Shown piece by piece: positions 1-8,808 of a stretch of DNA of 64,000 bases. Source of the DNA: Lachnospiraceae bacterium. GTDB taxonomy: Bacteria; Bacillota; Clostridia; Lachnospirales; Lachnospiraceae. Position 1 is the first letter of the stretch. Every line of letters starts with the position of its first letter. Under the pieces are notes generated by a model. It had not been told where the DNA came from and searched no databases. It saw only the letters and a list, made by a program, of their open reading frames with translations. A program made the position numbers and the translations under genes. Location: the NCBI GenBank assembly GCA_902363135.1, contig CABIZF010000010.1, positions 51,108 to 115,107 on the forward strand, written 5' to 3'.

Positions 1-1
1 A

Positions 2-574
2 AAGCGGTTCTTTGCGCCGCTGATGCTCTCCTGTGAGGAGCGGGGTATGATGTCGAATGCACAGCCGCTGAACTGGCAGCATTCTGGCGAGTTTGAAAAA
101 TCGATCCGCTTAAATGTGGCAAACGAGACGAGAGAGGATGCGAAGGTGATTGTTCACTGGGCATTGCGTAAGGCAAGCGCCGAGGTGCTCCAATCCGGTG
201 AGGAGACAGTTGCCGTACCGGCGTTGACGAGTGTATGGCTGGAGAAGATCGAGTTCCCAAAGGCAGATCCATATTCAGAGTATATCAGCTATGAGCTGGA
301 AAAGGATGGCGAGATCATTTCGGCAGGAAGTGTCAACTTCTCTTATCCGAAATATTTCCGCTACGAAGATCCGCAGCTGACCTGTCGCGTCATCGGTGAC
401 GAGATTGAGGTGACGGCCTCTGCTTATGCGAAAAGTGTGGAGATTTTGAATGAGAATGAAGATCTCATCCTTTCTGACAACTACTTTGACATGAACGCCG
501 GGACGAAGCGCGTGAAGATCGAGCACGGTGATGCGGGCAAGTTGCGGCTGAGAAGTGTGTACGATATCCGGTAG
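2..574 (+). CDS. C-terminal part of a GH2 beta-mannosidase-like glycosidase (5' end outside window)
   Basis: The frame is open from base 2, so the gene begins left of the window and only about 190 residues are visible. The first visible residues, KRFFAPLMLSCEE, are the kind of segment that closes the catalytic barrel of family 2 beta-mannosidases, where a 'FAPLLLS' motif precedes the C-terminal beta-sandwich domains. The rest reads as Ig-like beta-sandwich (alternating short hydrophobic strands, no membrane segment). No catalytic glutamate lies in the visible part. The likely role is hydrolysis of beta-mannosides or another beta-glycoside in the cytoplasm, in keeping with other glycan genes nearby. 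The family is fairly sure; the substrate is inference. Confidence 0.7.
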   Translation, partial: KRFFAPLMLSCEERGMMSNAQPLNWQHSGEFEKSIRLNVANETREDAKVIVHWALRKASAEVLQSGEETVAVPALTSVWLEKIEFPKADPYSEYISYELEKDGEIISAGSVNFSYPKYFRYEDPQLTCRVIGDEIEVTASAYAKSVEILNENEDLILSDNYFDMNAGTKRVKIEHGDAGKLRLRSVYDIR

Positions 575-576
575 GA

Positions 577-645
577 AGCAGCTCCCGCAATTCTGCAAAC
601 ATTTGAATACGTAAATCGCTACTGTGAAAATGGTGCTAGGTTATA
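577..645 (-). repeat. Degenerate copy of the dispersed structured repeat
   Basis: The stretch after the glycosidase stop (GAAGCAGCTCCC, GCAATTCTGCAAACATT, AAATCGCTACTG) matches, with many changes, the block at 1430-1500, which is itself a reverse-orientation member of the dispersed repeat described below. No gene is seen between 575 and 725 apart from a ribosome site just before 726. The match is partial, so this is a weak call. Confidence 0.35.
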
Positions 646-725
646 AAGCGGTTGTCATTGACGGCAAGAAATATCTGAGTGGAAAATGAAGGAAACCGGA
701 AGGACGGGGCGGCAGGAGGAGTAAG

Positions 726-1301
726 ATGCAGGAAAAAACAATACAGTTAAGATCTGGCCAGGCGCTTCTGCTGCGGCAGGTACATCCGGAAGATGCCAGG
801 GCTATGCTGAATTATCTGGAATGCACCTCGGCGGAGACGCATTTTATGGTGCGCCTGCCGGAAGAAGTGACGTTTTCGCTGGAGGAGGAGCAGGCGCTTC
901 TGGCAGACTGTCTGTCATCAGATCGCAGAATCATGCTTGCAGCCTTTGCCGGAGACTGCATCGTTGGAAATGTGGCGATCGCCCCGGTAGGAGAACGATA
1001 TAAGGTGCGGCACAGGGCAAATCTTGGGATTGCGATCGTGCAGGAGTACTGCAACTGCGGACTTGGGACCATCCTGATGCAGGAAGGAATCGCATTTGCC
1101 AGGGAAGCTGGCTATGAGCAGGCAGAGCTTGGAGTATTTGCCGATAATGCGCCTGCAATCCACCTGTATCACAAGTGCGGTTTTCGGGACACTGGAAGAA
1201 TTCCGCGGGCTTTCCATCTGCCAGATGGCAGCTGCATCGATGAAATCCAGATGGTGAAGTTTCTGGTGCCACCGGATATCGCATGCAGTGTGAATGAATA
1301 A
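726..1301 (+). CDS. GNAT family N-acetyltransferase
   Basis: 191 residues with the GNAT fold: an N-terminal strand-helix part (LLLRQVHPEDARAMLNYLE), a central strand pair with a 'VGNVAIAPV' segment, then motif A, 'LGIAIVQEYCNCGLGTILM', whose Q-x-x-x-x-G-x-G/A-like loop binds the acetyl-CoA pyrophosphate, and motif B 'FADNAPAIHLYHKCGF', where the tyrosine is the usual acid. It is expected to move an acetyl group from acetyl-CoA to an amine in the cytoplasm; the layout is closest to RimJ/RimL-like or ribosomal/amino-acid GNATs. The substrate cannot be told. The start is supported by AGGAGGAGTAAG directly upstream. It appears to be a single-gene unit ended by the hairpin at 1335. Confidence 0.85.
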   Translation: MQEKTIQLRSGQALLLRQVHPEDARAMLNYLECTSAETHFMVRLPEEVTFSLEEEQALLADCLSSDRRIMLAAFAGDCIVGNVAIAPVGERYKVRHRANLGIAIVQEYCNCGLGTILMQEGIAFAREAGYEQAELGVFADNAPAIHLYHKCGFRDTGRIPRAFHLPDGSCIDEIQMVKFLVPPDIACSVNE

Positions 1302-1334
1302 GGATTGTTGTATTGTTTGGTAAAATGGTGATAA

Positions 1335-1379
1335 AGGGGACAGCTATCGCTTTAGGGTAACGGTAGCTGTTCCTTTTTA
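1335..1379 (+). terminator. Rho-independent terminator after the acetyltransferase
   Basis: Inverted arms AGGGGACAGCTA and TAGCTGTTCCT, the latter followed by TTTTTAT, lie 35 bases past the stop codon. One G-T pair is needed in the stem. Confidence 0.75.
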
Positions 1380-1412
1380 TACAGCTTATTATTTGATATA
1401 AACTGATGACTA

Positions 1413-1605
1413 CGAATTGCTCCGCTGCGAAGCAGCTTCCACAATTTTACAAACATTCGAAATCCGCTGAGTTACTACGTAGATCGCTACGTTCTCATGT
1501 TTGGCGGATCACAAGGTCAAAAGCCTTATCAAGCAAGCATGAAACGCATGACCTTTTGACCCCTATGATACACGGATTGCTTCGCATTTCATGCTCTCGC
1601 AATCC
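1413..1605 (-). repeat. Dispersed structured repeat, reverse orientation, long-stem subtype (copy H1)
   Basis: Read on the minus strand this gap carries the same landmarks as other copies (CATGAGAACGTAGCGAT..., GCGGATTTCGAATG), and it shares with 15421-15587 an arm pair GGTCAAAAG (1515-1523) and CTTTTGACC (1553-1561). A second helix pairs GGATTGC with GCAATCC (1574-1605). It fills most of the 323-base gap between the acetyltransferase and the binding protein; no protein is convincing here. Confidence 0.55.
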
Positions 1606-1624
1606 TAAAACACCTCAAATCCGC

Positions 1625-2671
1625 TCATCGGATAGCGGCAGCCTCTTTGGCAAATGCAGTTGTCACAAGTGCGTCATATGGCACGCACGATTCCAGCTCT
1701 CCCGCATCTGTCAGTATATCCTGTAGCAGCTCGAAGCTTTCCTGCTCAAAGATCAGATTTTCCTTCCACGTATCCTGAGCCGCATAGCGTGCGACGATCA
1801 TCGTGATCGTTTCAAGATCCGATTCCGGGAACTGTGGCGCGATCACTGCGGCGATTTCTTCCGGCGTGTGTGAATGTACATATTCCATTCCACGTTGCAG
1901 TGCGTTTGTGAATGCCTGAATGATTTTCGGGTGCTCTGAGAGATAACCGGATTTTGTACAATAGGCGGTGTATGGCACATAGCCTGAATCGGTACCGAGC
2001 GAGGCGACCACGGTTCCGACGCCTTCCTGCTCCAGTGTTGTTGCACCCGGCTCGAACTCTACGGTGAAGTCGCCCTTTCCGCTGGAAAATGCGGCGGCAG
2101 TAGAGCCAAAATCAATGCTCTGATCGATCTGTACCTCTGATGGATCAATGTCATTTTGTCGGAGAATATATTCAAAAACCATTTGAGGCATACCACCCTT
2201 GCGGCCTCCGAGCACATCTTTTCCGATCAGATCCGCCCATGTAAAGTCCGGCATTTCCTCTCTTGCAACCAGAAAGTTTCCTGCTCGCTGAGTCAGCTGC
2301 GCAAAATTGACAGGGGCATCGCCTGCACCGCCGCTGTACGTGTAGATGGAAGCTTCCGAACCCATGAATCCAATTTCTGCCTCACCGGAGAGCAGGGCGG
2401 TCATCACCTTGTCAGCGCCAAAACCGGTGACGAGCGTCAGGTCGATTCCTTCTTCCGCAAAATAGCCCTCTTCAATCGCCACATACTGCGGTGCATAAAA
2501 AATCGAATGCGCCACCTCATTTAATGTGATTTCCGTAAGCTCTTTTACGCTTTTCGCCGTTGCCTCTTTTACCGTTTCCGTTGCGGCCTCTTCTGCAAAC
2601 GCCATAGTCGGCAGCGCCGTCACGCTAAGCAGGGCGGACACCGCCAGAAAAATCCATTTTCTATTTTTCAT
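1625..2671 (-). CDS. ABC transporter substrate-binding protein (NMT1/TauA-like), orphan
   Basis: 348 residues. It opens with a clear Sec signal peptide (MKNRKWIFLAVSALLSVTAL, then PTMAFAEEA with an AxA-type cleavage site) and then the periplasmic-binding fold of the NMT1/SsuA/TauA group: 'FYAPQYVAIEEGYFAEEGID' near residue 60, 'ALLSGEAEIGFMG' and 'GGRKGGMPQMVFEYIL'. Relatives bind thiamine precursors, sulfonates, nitrate or riboflavin-like ligands and feed an ABC importer. No lipobox cysteine is seen, which is odd for a Gram-positive binding protein. No matching ATPase or permease lies next to it, so it is an orphan here. The start is backed by AAAGGAGTAACGAT before the ATG. The ligand is unknown. 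Confidence 0.85.
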   Translation of the reverse strand: MKNRKWIFLAVSALLSVTALPTMAFAEEAATETVKEATAKSVKELTEITLNEVAHSIFYAPQYVAIEEGYFAEEGIDLTLVTGFGADKVMTALLSGEAEIGFMGSEASIYTYSGGAGDAPVNFAQLTQRAGNFLVAREEMPDFTWADLIGKDVLGGRKGGMPQMVFEYILRQNDIDPSEVQIDQSIDFGSTAAAFSSGKGDFTVEFEPGATTLEQEGVGTVVASLGTDSGYVPYTAYCTKSGYLSEHPKIIQAFTNALQRGMEYVHSHTPEEIAAVIAPQFPESDLETITMIVARYAAQDTWKENLIFEQESFELLQDILTDAGELESCVPYDALVTTAFAKEAAAIR

Positions 2672-2794
2672 ATCGTTACTCCTTTACAGACATCTACTGT
2701 TACAGTATGCCGTAAAATGCAGAGGTGTTCTCGCGCAATATTTATTTGTGTTTCTGGTGTCACTGCAATTCTTGGCAAGGGCAATTCTGTAAAG

Positions 2795-2841
2795 CGCTGC
2801 AGCCGGATGATATGTCACCGAACAAGTAGCAGCGCTACCTG
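2795..2841 (-). terminator. Possible terminator of the YesMN-type operon
   Basis: Arms AGCGCTGC and GCAGCGCT overlap the stop of the response regulator. In the minus direction the stem is followed only by TTTAC, so the U-tract is poor; it may be a simple hairpin. Confidence 0.35.
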
Positions 2842-3584
2842 CCATACTGTGCGCGGAATTGTTGAGGGGTCAGGCCAGTTGTTTTTTTAAATTGCTTATG
2901 AAAATAAGAGCTGTTTGAAAATCCGGTTTTTTCGCTGATTTCATTTAAAGAAAGGGAGGAATGCAGCAAAAGATCTTTGGCACGGTCAATACGTGCGGTA
3001 TTGAGATAGGAGCTGAGTGTTTGGTGAAATTTCGTATGAAACAGACAAGAAAGATAATCTGGATTCATATGAACGAAAGCGGCAATAGAGTTCCGGTTCA
3101 GGCCGTCAGATTCTAGATGTTCGGTGATATATTGCTGCACATTTTGTACAAATTTATCGGTTTCTTGATCTGTGTATGACGGGAGGGACGTGATAACAGC
3201 TGCAGGAGAGGATTCAGGGAGTGTTTTTATAGCTTTGAGCAGTTCTTTTTCCAGAGCAGCTGGATTTACAGGCTTTAAAATATAACTGAAGCAGTGCATT
3301 TTGATGGCTTCCTGCGCATAATCAAAACGCGGGTGTCCGGATAAAATTAAAGTGACAATAGTGTAATGCTGTTCCTGAATCCAGTTGATAAGAGAAAGAC
3401 CGTTTTCACGGGACATTTCGATGTCGGTAATTAGAATATCCACCTGTTTTTTTGCGATAATTTGCCGTGCTTGTTCGCAGCTGTATGCGGCAAAAATGGA
3501 ATCAATTCCGAGTACATCACAGCGAATCGAAGATATAATTCCCTGAACAATGTAATATTCATCATCAACAACTAATAAATTCAT
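2835..3584 (-). CDS. Response regulator, receiver plus AraC-type DNA-binding domain (YesN family)
   Basis: 249 residues from the ATG at 3584, which has GAGGTGA five bases upstream; an upstream in-frame start exists but lies inside the kinase gene and lacks a better ribosome site. Residues 1-120 are a receiver domain (LLVVDDEYYIVQG; phospho-acceptor Asp in ILITDIEMS; Lys in ILKPVNP). The C-terminal 100 residues hold two helix-turn-helix motifs of the AraC/XylS type (LNEISEKTGFSNSSYFHKQF). It should turn on the divergent arabinofuranosidase-transporter operon when phosphorylated by the kinase encoded just upstream (four-base gap). The regulatory link is inference from layout, common for YesN in gut Firmicutes. 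Confidence 0.9.
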   Translation of the reverse strand: MNLLVVDDEYYIVQGIISSIRCDVLGIDSIFAAYSCEQARQIIAKKQVDILITDIEMSRENGLSLINWIQEQHYTIVTLILSGHPRFDYAQEAIKMHCFSYILKPVNPAALEKELLKAIKTLPESSPAAVITSLPSYTDQETDKFVQNVQQYITEHLESDGLNRNSIAAFVHMNPDYLSCLFHTKFHQTLSSYLNTARIDRAKDLLLHSSLSLNEISEKTGFSNSSYFHKQFKKTTGLTPQQFRAQYGR

Positions 3585-3588
3585 ATGG

Positions 3589-5433
3589 TCACCTCGTAGT
3601 ATGTAAGTGGTTTGTCTGTTCTGCATCTGTTTTCAGATCAGAAATAAATGGAATATCAATGTCAATGCGGGCACCAAGTCCCGGCTCATTAGAGAAGAAA
3701 ATGGAAGCCATATCACCAAACATCAGGCGAAGCCGCATGACTGTATTGTAAATTCCGATGCCATATCCGTTTTTTTGCACTTCCGTATAGTCGGTAATAT
3801 GATTGTATAATGCGAGGCTTTGTTCATCAAAGCCGGTTCCAGAATCAATGTGACTGAGATGAATCCTTGGCTGCCCATCTTTTTCATACCAGTGTCCCTG
3901 AATATAAATATGGAAGGGTTCTCCCATCACGACATTAGCTTTGATTGAATTTTCTGTAAGCATGAGCAGAAGCATTGGAAATACTTGGGCATCTATCATG
4001 GACGATTCAACTTGGATTTGATATGTGAGTGTATTTGGAAAACGCAGCTGTGTCAGCTGAAGATAGTTTTTTGTATAGTACAGTTCTTCCTTGAGAGAAG
4101 CACTATTTCTGGTGACAAGTGTGTAACGAAGATGTTCAGAGAGCGTCTCAATAAACTTTCGGGTTGTTTTTGTATTTTTTGGATCCTGAGAAAGTACAAA
4201 AATAATATTTAGACAATTAATCAGGAAGTGGGGGGCAAGCTGAGCTTTCAAATATTGAAGATCGGCTCTTTTTTTTGCGAGCTGTTCTTCATAAATAGAA
4301 ATACGCAGATTCTGGATTTCATTGATCATATTATTAAAAACATCTGTAATAATAAGAATCTCTTGAAAGGAACAGGGCGTTGCAATTTTTGATTCGAATT
4401 TTCCACTCTGCAGAGAGGAAATAACTGGATTGAGGATTCTTGAGGGAGTGTCAAAAAAGTAATTCATGGAAGAAATCGTGATGGTACAAAAGAAAAGCAA
4501 CAAAAGAAGGATAAAAAGCATCAGACGGTACAATGGAGTCAGCTTTTTATGGATATAGTGAAAAGGAATCAGTGCCATAATGTAATAATCACAGCTGCTC
4601 AGCCGGACAGAGGCAGTAAAGTATTTCTGTAGGGAATGATCCTCGTAGCAGGAAATCTGATTTAAAGATGCAGCAGGGTCAAGATGGATATCATGGTAGG
4701 AAGGATTCCCGATGCAGTTTCCTTTGTCATCTGCAAACAGAATCGTCGCACCAATATCCTCAAAGGGTTTGAAAGAGGCAGAAAGTCTGTCCAGTTCAAT
4801 CCATGCACCGGCATATACATTCCTTGTCCGGATTACACGGGTAAGAAAATAGTGGTCGTTTTCGGAGAGCAGAAACCAGCTGTTTAGATTCAGCTTGCTG
4901 CCGGATTCGCCCTGGGTATAGTTTCGCATCATGTTTTGAATTAACAAGGAACATTTTATATTATTCTGCTTGCTATCGCAGAAATTGCTGATCTGAGGAA
5001 TGTAAATATCAGAATCAGAGAAATACATAAAAAGACCAGCAAGCGTAGAAAAGGAACAGGTGCCGGTTGACAGTGTTTTTTTAAGGCGGGCAATTCTTAC
5101 ATAGCGTTCATTTAAGTCGCTGGTAGTATTCATAATTGCAATATCGGTATTTTGCAGACAGTTTTCAGACAAATAGGTTAGTGTTTCCTGAAAGCGCTGT
5201 TGAAGCTGCTCATTGTAAAGGTTCATGGTTTCCTTCATAGTCTCATATACCTGCCTACGCATAATAGAGGAAAAATAAAAGGAACTTCCTATAAAAAGAA
5301 TGCAGAAAAGTAGAATGAGAAAGAGAAAGCTTTTGAAAAACAGTTTTTTAATTGACTTCGGATGAAAAATATGAGTGATGAAATTGATGTAATTACTAAT
5401 AAAAAAAGAAATAAAGTTATACATTTTGCCCAT
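3589..5433 (-). CDS. Sensor histidine kinase (YesM family)
   Basis: 614 residues. A membrane segment lies at about 30-55 (SFLFLILLFCILFIGSSFYF), followed by an extracytoplasmic sensor region of about 250 residues, a second membrane segment (LMLFILLLLLFFCTITI, about 305-325), a linker, then the His_kinase domain with the phospho-acceptor in 'LKAQLAPHFLINCLNII' and a HATPase domain (N box MLTENSIKANV, G1 DSGTGF, G2 NGYGIGIYN). It probably senses an oligosaccharide or a loaded binding protein outside the cell and phosphorylates the response regulator encoded next to it. The ligand is likely an arabinose-containing glycan, judged only from the divergent operon. The gene is AT-richer than the enzymes around it. 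Confidence 0.9.
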   Translation of the reverse strand: MGKMYNFISFFISNYINFITHIFHPKSIKKLFFKSFLFLILLFCILFIGSSFYFSSIMRRQVYETMKETMNLYNEQLQQRFQETLTYLSENCLQNTDIAIMNTTSDLNERYVRIARLKKTLSTGTCSFSTLAGLFMYFSDSDIYIPQISNFCDSKQNNIKCSLLIQNMMRNYTQGESGSKLNLNSWFLLSENDHYFLTRVIRTRNVYAGAWIELDRLSASFKPFEDIGATILFADDKGNCIGNPSYHDIHLDPAASLNQISCYEDHSLQKYFTASVRLSSCDYYIMALIPFHYIHKKLTPLYRLMLFILLLLLFFCTITISSMNYFFDTPSRILNPVISSLQSGKFESKIATPCSFQEILIITDVFNNMINEIQNLRISIYEEQLAKKRADLQYLKAQLAPHFLINCLNIIFVLSQDPKNTKTTRKFIETLSEHLRYTLVTRNSASLKEELYYTKNYLQLTQLRFPNTLTYQIQVESSMIDAQVFPMLLLMLTENSIKANVVMGEPFHIYIQGHWYEKDGQPRIHLSHIDSGTGFDEQSLALYNHITDYTEVQKNGYGIGIYNTVMRLRLMFGDMASIFFSNEPGLGARIDIDIPFISDLKTDAEQTNHLHTTR

Positions 5434-5602
5434 AAAAAAATCACAACCTCTCAGATATAAATGGTAAATTTATGATAAATCTAAGAATAGTACAATATTT
5501 TCTAATAAAAATTGATTTAAAAGAAGGGGATTAATGCTATTATAATAATATCACAAAGGGAATGCAAGGAAAAAACTTCTATAAAAAGAAAGGGGGAGAG
5601 AA

Positions 5603-7150
5603 ATGAAGAGAGGTATCATTCGGGCAGACAGAGGATATTTAAGGAAGGAGGCGGTGGATGACCGGGTATTCAGCGCATTTGTAGAGCATGCTGGAAATGT
5701 AATTTATAATGGCATTTATCAGCCGGAGCATCCACTGGCAAATGCAGATGGCTTTCGCGAGGATGTAATCCAACTTGTAAAGGAGTTGCATTTGGCGGGA
5801 ATCCGTTATCCGGGGGGCAATTTTATCTGTTCTTATCGTTGGGAGGATACGGTAGGACCAGTAGAAGAAAGACCGGTGCGTGCAGATCTTGCATGGCGGC
5901 AAAGGGAGCCGAATATTGTAGGATTGGCAGAATTTGAAAAATGGGTTAAGGCTGTAAAAAGTGAACTTATTATGGCGGTAAATCTGAGTACAAGAGGTGC
6001 TGTTGATGCAGCGAATTTAGTAGAATATTGTAATCATCCGGGAGGAACTTATTACAGCGAGCTTCGGAAAACACATGGACATGAAGTACCTTATGGTGTG
6101 CATGTATGGTGTGTGGGAAATGAAGTGGATGGTCCATGGAATATCGGACAGAAACGAGCAGAAGAATATGGTTGGGATGCGGCTGAGGCAGCGAAAGCTA
6201 TGCGGCGTATTGATCCAAAAATAGAGTTAGTAGCAGTCGGAAGTTCCGGTACACAGTTGGATACGTATCTGGAATGGGACCGGGTGGTATTAGAGCGGGT
6301 TTATGATTCGTGTGACTACATTTCTTTGCATCGCTATATGGGTATGCCGGCGATTGATGAATTGTCTACTTATGATCGAAGAGATACCGGTGATTATCTG
6401 GAACTGGCATCGCGGCTAGAGCGGAATATACAGGATGTTATTGCGGCATGCGATTATGTAAAGGGTAGAAAACACAGTGATAAAACGATGTATATTTCCC
6501 TTGATGAGTATAATGCTGTTGACATCGGACCGGAGGCAGATGATTTTCTGAAGGAATGTGATCCGTGGGAAGTCGGACCATGCACAAGGAGAACAGGAAT
6601 TTCCATGCGGACAACACTTTTGTTTGGTCTTGGTATGCTTGCAATTTTGCGTCATACGGATCGGATCCGGATTGCCTGTCAGTCTATTCTGATTAACGGA
6701 GACGGAATGGTGATGTGCAGTCCGGATGAGGATGCTTGGGTAAATGGCTCCTGGCATATCTTCCGGCTCTGCTCCTTATATGGAAGGGGAAAAGTGCTGG
6801 AGACTGTACAGGAATCTGACCGGTATGATACGGCGACATGTAAAGATGTAGCTGCATTGGATAGTGTATGTATTTATCATGAGGATACGAAAGAGCTGGA
6901 TATTTTTGCTGTAAATAAGACGGAAGAAGATATGGAATTTACCGTGCAGGCAGCAGGTTTTCAGCAACTGCAGGCACTGGAACATCTTACCGTTACGGCA
7001 GAACACTTATCAGATCGGAACAGTGCGAAGGAGAAAAATAAAATTACTACCGTAAGTACACAGGATATTACCTGTGAGGCAGGACAGATTCAGTGTATTC
7101 TGAAACCGTATTCATGGAATGTATTAAGAGTAAAGGAAAGGATAGAGTAG
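5603..7150 (+). CDS. abfA: Alpha-L-arabinofuranosidase, GH51
   Basis: 515 residues, the usual length for GH51 (about 500). No signal peptide, so cytoplasmic. The barrel begins with 'GFREDVIQLVKELHLAGIRY' and 'PGGNFICSYRWEDTVGP'. The acid/base glutamate is in 'VWCVGNEVDGPW' and the nucleophile glutamate in 'YISLDEYNA', where many members have DEWN. A C-terminal beta-sandwich follows. It releases terminal arabinofuranose from arabino-oligosaccharides after uptake. The start has AAAGGGGGAGAGAA in front. It leads an operon with a binding protein and two permeases, diverging from the two-component system, with the joint promoter region in 5434-5602 (a TATAAT at 5541-5546, no good -35). Confidence 0.92.
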   Translation: MKRGIIRADRGYLRKEAVDDRVFSAFVEHAGNVIYNGIYQPEHPLANADGFREDVIQLVKELHLAGIRYPGGNFICSYRWEDTVGPVEERPVRADLAWRQREPNIVGLAEFEKWVKAVKSELIMAVNLSTRGAVDAANLVEYCNHPGGTYYSELRKTHGHEVPYGVHVWCVGNEVDGPWNIGQKRAEEYGWDAAEAAKAMRRIDPKIELVAVGSSGTQLDTYLEWDRVVLERVYDSCDYISLHRYMGMPAIDELSTYDRRDTGDYLELASRLERNIQDVIAACDYVKGRKHSDKTMYISLDEYNAVDIGPEADDFLKECDPWEVGPCTRRTGISMRTTLLFGLGMLAILRHTDRIRIACQSILINGDGMVMCSPDEDAWVNGSWHIFRLCSLYGRGKVLETVQESDRYDTATCKDVAALDSVCIYHEDTKELDIFAVNKTEEDMEFTVQAAGFQQLQALEHLTVTAEHLSDRNSAKEKNKITTVSTQDITCEAGQIQCILKPYSWNVLRVKERIE

Positions 7151-7154
7151 AAAT

Positions 7155-8720
7155 ATGAAGAGAAGACATATTACAGCAATGTTTGGGTTGATGATTATGG
7201 CGATGGCTGTCGGGATCAGTGTTTGCGCAGAAGAAAATACGGATGCTGCAGCACAGGCGATTGCGGACAGAAAGGAAGAGGCAGAGGAGTCAGGAGAATA
7301 CGAAAAAGTGGTCTTTGCTTTTTACAACTGGACTGGAAGGCCGGCCGGAACAGATCGAATTCAGGAAAAGATAAATGAGAGGATCCGGGACACTCTTGGG
7401 TTGGAAGTAGAACTGTTGGTGATGGATTCGGCGGCCTATACACAGAACGCGCGTCTGATGTTGTCATCAGGAGAACAGATTGATATATGGAATTCCTGCC
7501 CATTAGGATATACAGCCTGCGTAAATGACGGCTATTGTCTTGATCTGGAGGAGGATGATCTGATTCAGACATATGGTCAGGGGATTTTGGATACGGTAAA
7601 TGCGGATTATGTTCAGGCCTGCCGTGTAAGCGGTACTCTTTATGGCCTGCCACAGATGCGCGATATGGCGATGGGAGCAGGTGCTTACTGTATCGGTCAG
7701 GAATATCTGGATGGAATCGGTTTTGACTATACATCAATGTATGAGGATCCGGAGAATCCGGATATTATTTATACCGATTATGAGACGCTGGACAATATTT
7801 TTGCACAGTTGCATGAAAAATATCCGGATAAATATGTTTTTGCGATTAGCGACAATATGATCGGCCAGGGAACGATCGTAGATAGTGTCGGCGGAGATTA
7901 CTTTGGCGTATTGCTGGATCCGGCAAACAGTCTTCAGGTAGAAAATCTGTTTACAAGTGACATTTTCAAGGAAACCTGCCAGCGGGTATACGAATGGAAC
8001 CAGAAGGGGTATATTTCTCAGGATGCGGTAACGAATGATACGGCACTTTCCGCACAGGTAAAATCCGGAAGCTATATGTCCATGATGGCCCAGGCAAAAC
8101 CGGGCTACAGCACACAGATTTCTGGGGAATGTGGTCGTCCGATGGTTGTATTTCAGGTAGAACCGGATATCATGAAATCTTCTGCAGTAACGGGTATTCT
8201 GTGGCATCTGAATCAGGGATGCGAGGATCCGATAGCAGCGATGCAGCTTCTGAATGCATTTTATACGGACCCAGAGCTGTCGAATCTGATTATCTGGGGA
8301 GAAGAGGGAACTGATTATATCGTAACAGAGGATGGGCATATTACGTTCCCAGAAGGCGTGAATGCGGATAATTCGGAATGGTATCATACGATGAACTGGT
8401 TGCTTCCAAATCAGTATATTGCACATATTTGGGAGGGAGATCCGCTTGACCTGTGGGAAAAAATGGAAGATTTCAATAATAATGCAGTGAAGTCAAAGGC
8501 ACTTGGATTTACCTTCGATAACAGTGATTATGCTGCAGAGTATACTGCTTTAAAGAATGTATATGACGAATACATTAAGCAGATTATGTTTGGCTTTGTA
8601 GAGCCGGAATCCGGAATTGCGGAAATGGAAGAAAAACTGGAGTCAGCAGGACTGAATGAGTATATTGAAGCAAAACAGGCAGCAATTGATGAATGGGCAA
8701 AGGAAAATAATGTCGAATAA
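7155..8720 (+). CDS. Extracellular solute-binding protein of a carbohydrate ABC importer (DUF3502 type)
   Basis: 521 residues. A hydrophobic leader (MFGLMIMAMAVGISVCAEEN) could be a signal peptide; the cysteine sits in a poor lipobox (ISVC). The body has the family 1 binding-protein pattern ('LMLSSGEQIDIWNSCPLG') and ends in the region typical of LplA-like proteins with a DUF3502 tail ('NNAVKSKALGFTFDNSDYAAEY'). Together with two LplB/LplC-like permeases downstream it should capture oligosaccharides outside the cell. The ATPase is not in the locus, so a shared MsmX-type ATPase encoded elsewhere is likely. An arabino-oligosaccharide substrate is inferred from abfA directly upstream (four-base gap). 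Confidence 0.88.
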   Translation: MKRRHITAMFGLMIMAMAVGISVCAEENTDAAAQAIADRKEEAEESGEYEKVVFAFYNWTGRPAGTDRIQEKINERIRDTLGLEVELLVMDSAAYTQNARLMLSSGEQIDIWNSCPLGYTACVNDGYCLDLEEDDLIQTYGQGILDTVNADYVQACRVSGTLYGLPQMRDMAMGAGAYCIGQEYLDGIGFDYTSMYEDPENPDIIYTDYETLDNIFAQLHEKYPDKYVFAISDNMIGQGTIVDSVGGDYFGVLLDPANSLQVENLFTSDIFKETCQRVYEWNQKGYISQDAVTNDTALSAQVKSGSYMSMMAQAKPGYSTQISGECGRPMVVFQVEPDIMKSSAVTGILWHLNQGCEDPIAAMQLLNAFYTDPELSNLIIWGEEGTDYIVTEDGHITFPEGVNADNSEWYHTMNWLLPNQYIAHIWEGDPLDLWEKMEDFNNNAVKSKALGFTFDNSDYAAEYTALKNVYDEYIKQIMFGFVEPESGIAEMEEKLESAGLNEYIEAKQAAIDEWAKENNVE

Positions 8721-8733
8721 ACCGGGAGGTTGG

Positions 8734-8761
8734 CAGGGGGCGGTTTTCGCCCCCTGTTTTA
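8734..8761 (+). terminator. Intra-operon hairpin, terminator-like
   Basis: A perfect 9-bp stem CAGGGGGCG / CGCCCCCTG with loop GTTTT and a TTTT tail lies between the binding-protein gene and the first permease. It would let binding protein be made in excess over permeases by partial termination or by shielding the upstream mRNA from 3' decay. Confidence 0.8.
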
Positions 8762-8808
8762 TACGGGATCAGGGGCTGCTTTGCCTGGCGCAGAGAACGG
8801 AGGAAACC

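Noticed and set aside
1406..1726. 106-codon frame over the repeat and the end of the binding protein
   Set aside because: Its sequence is explained by repeat copy H1 and by the opposite-strand gene.
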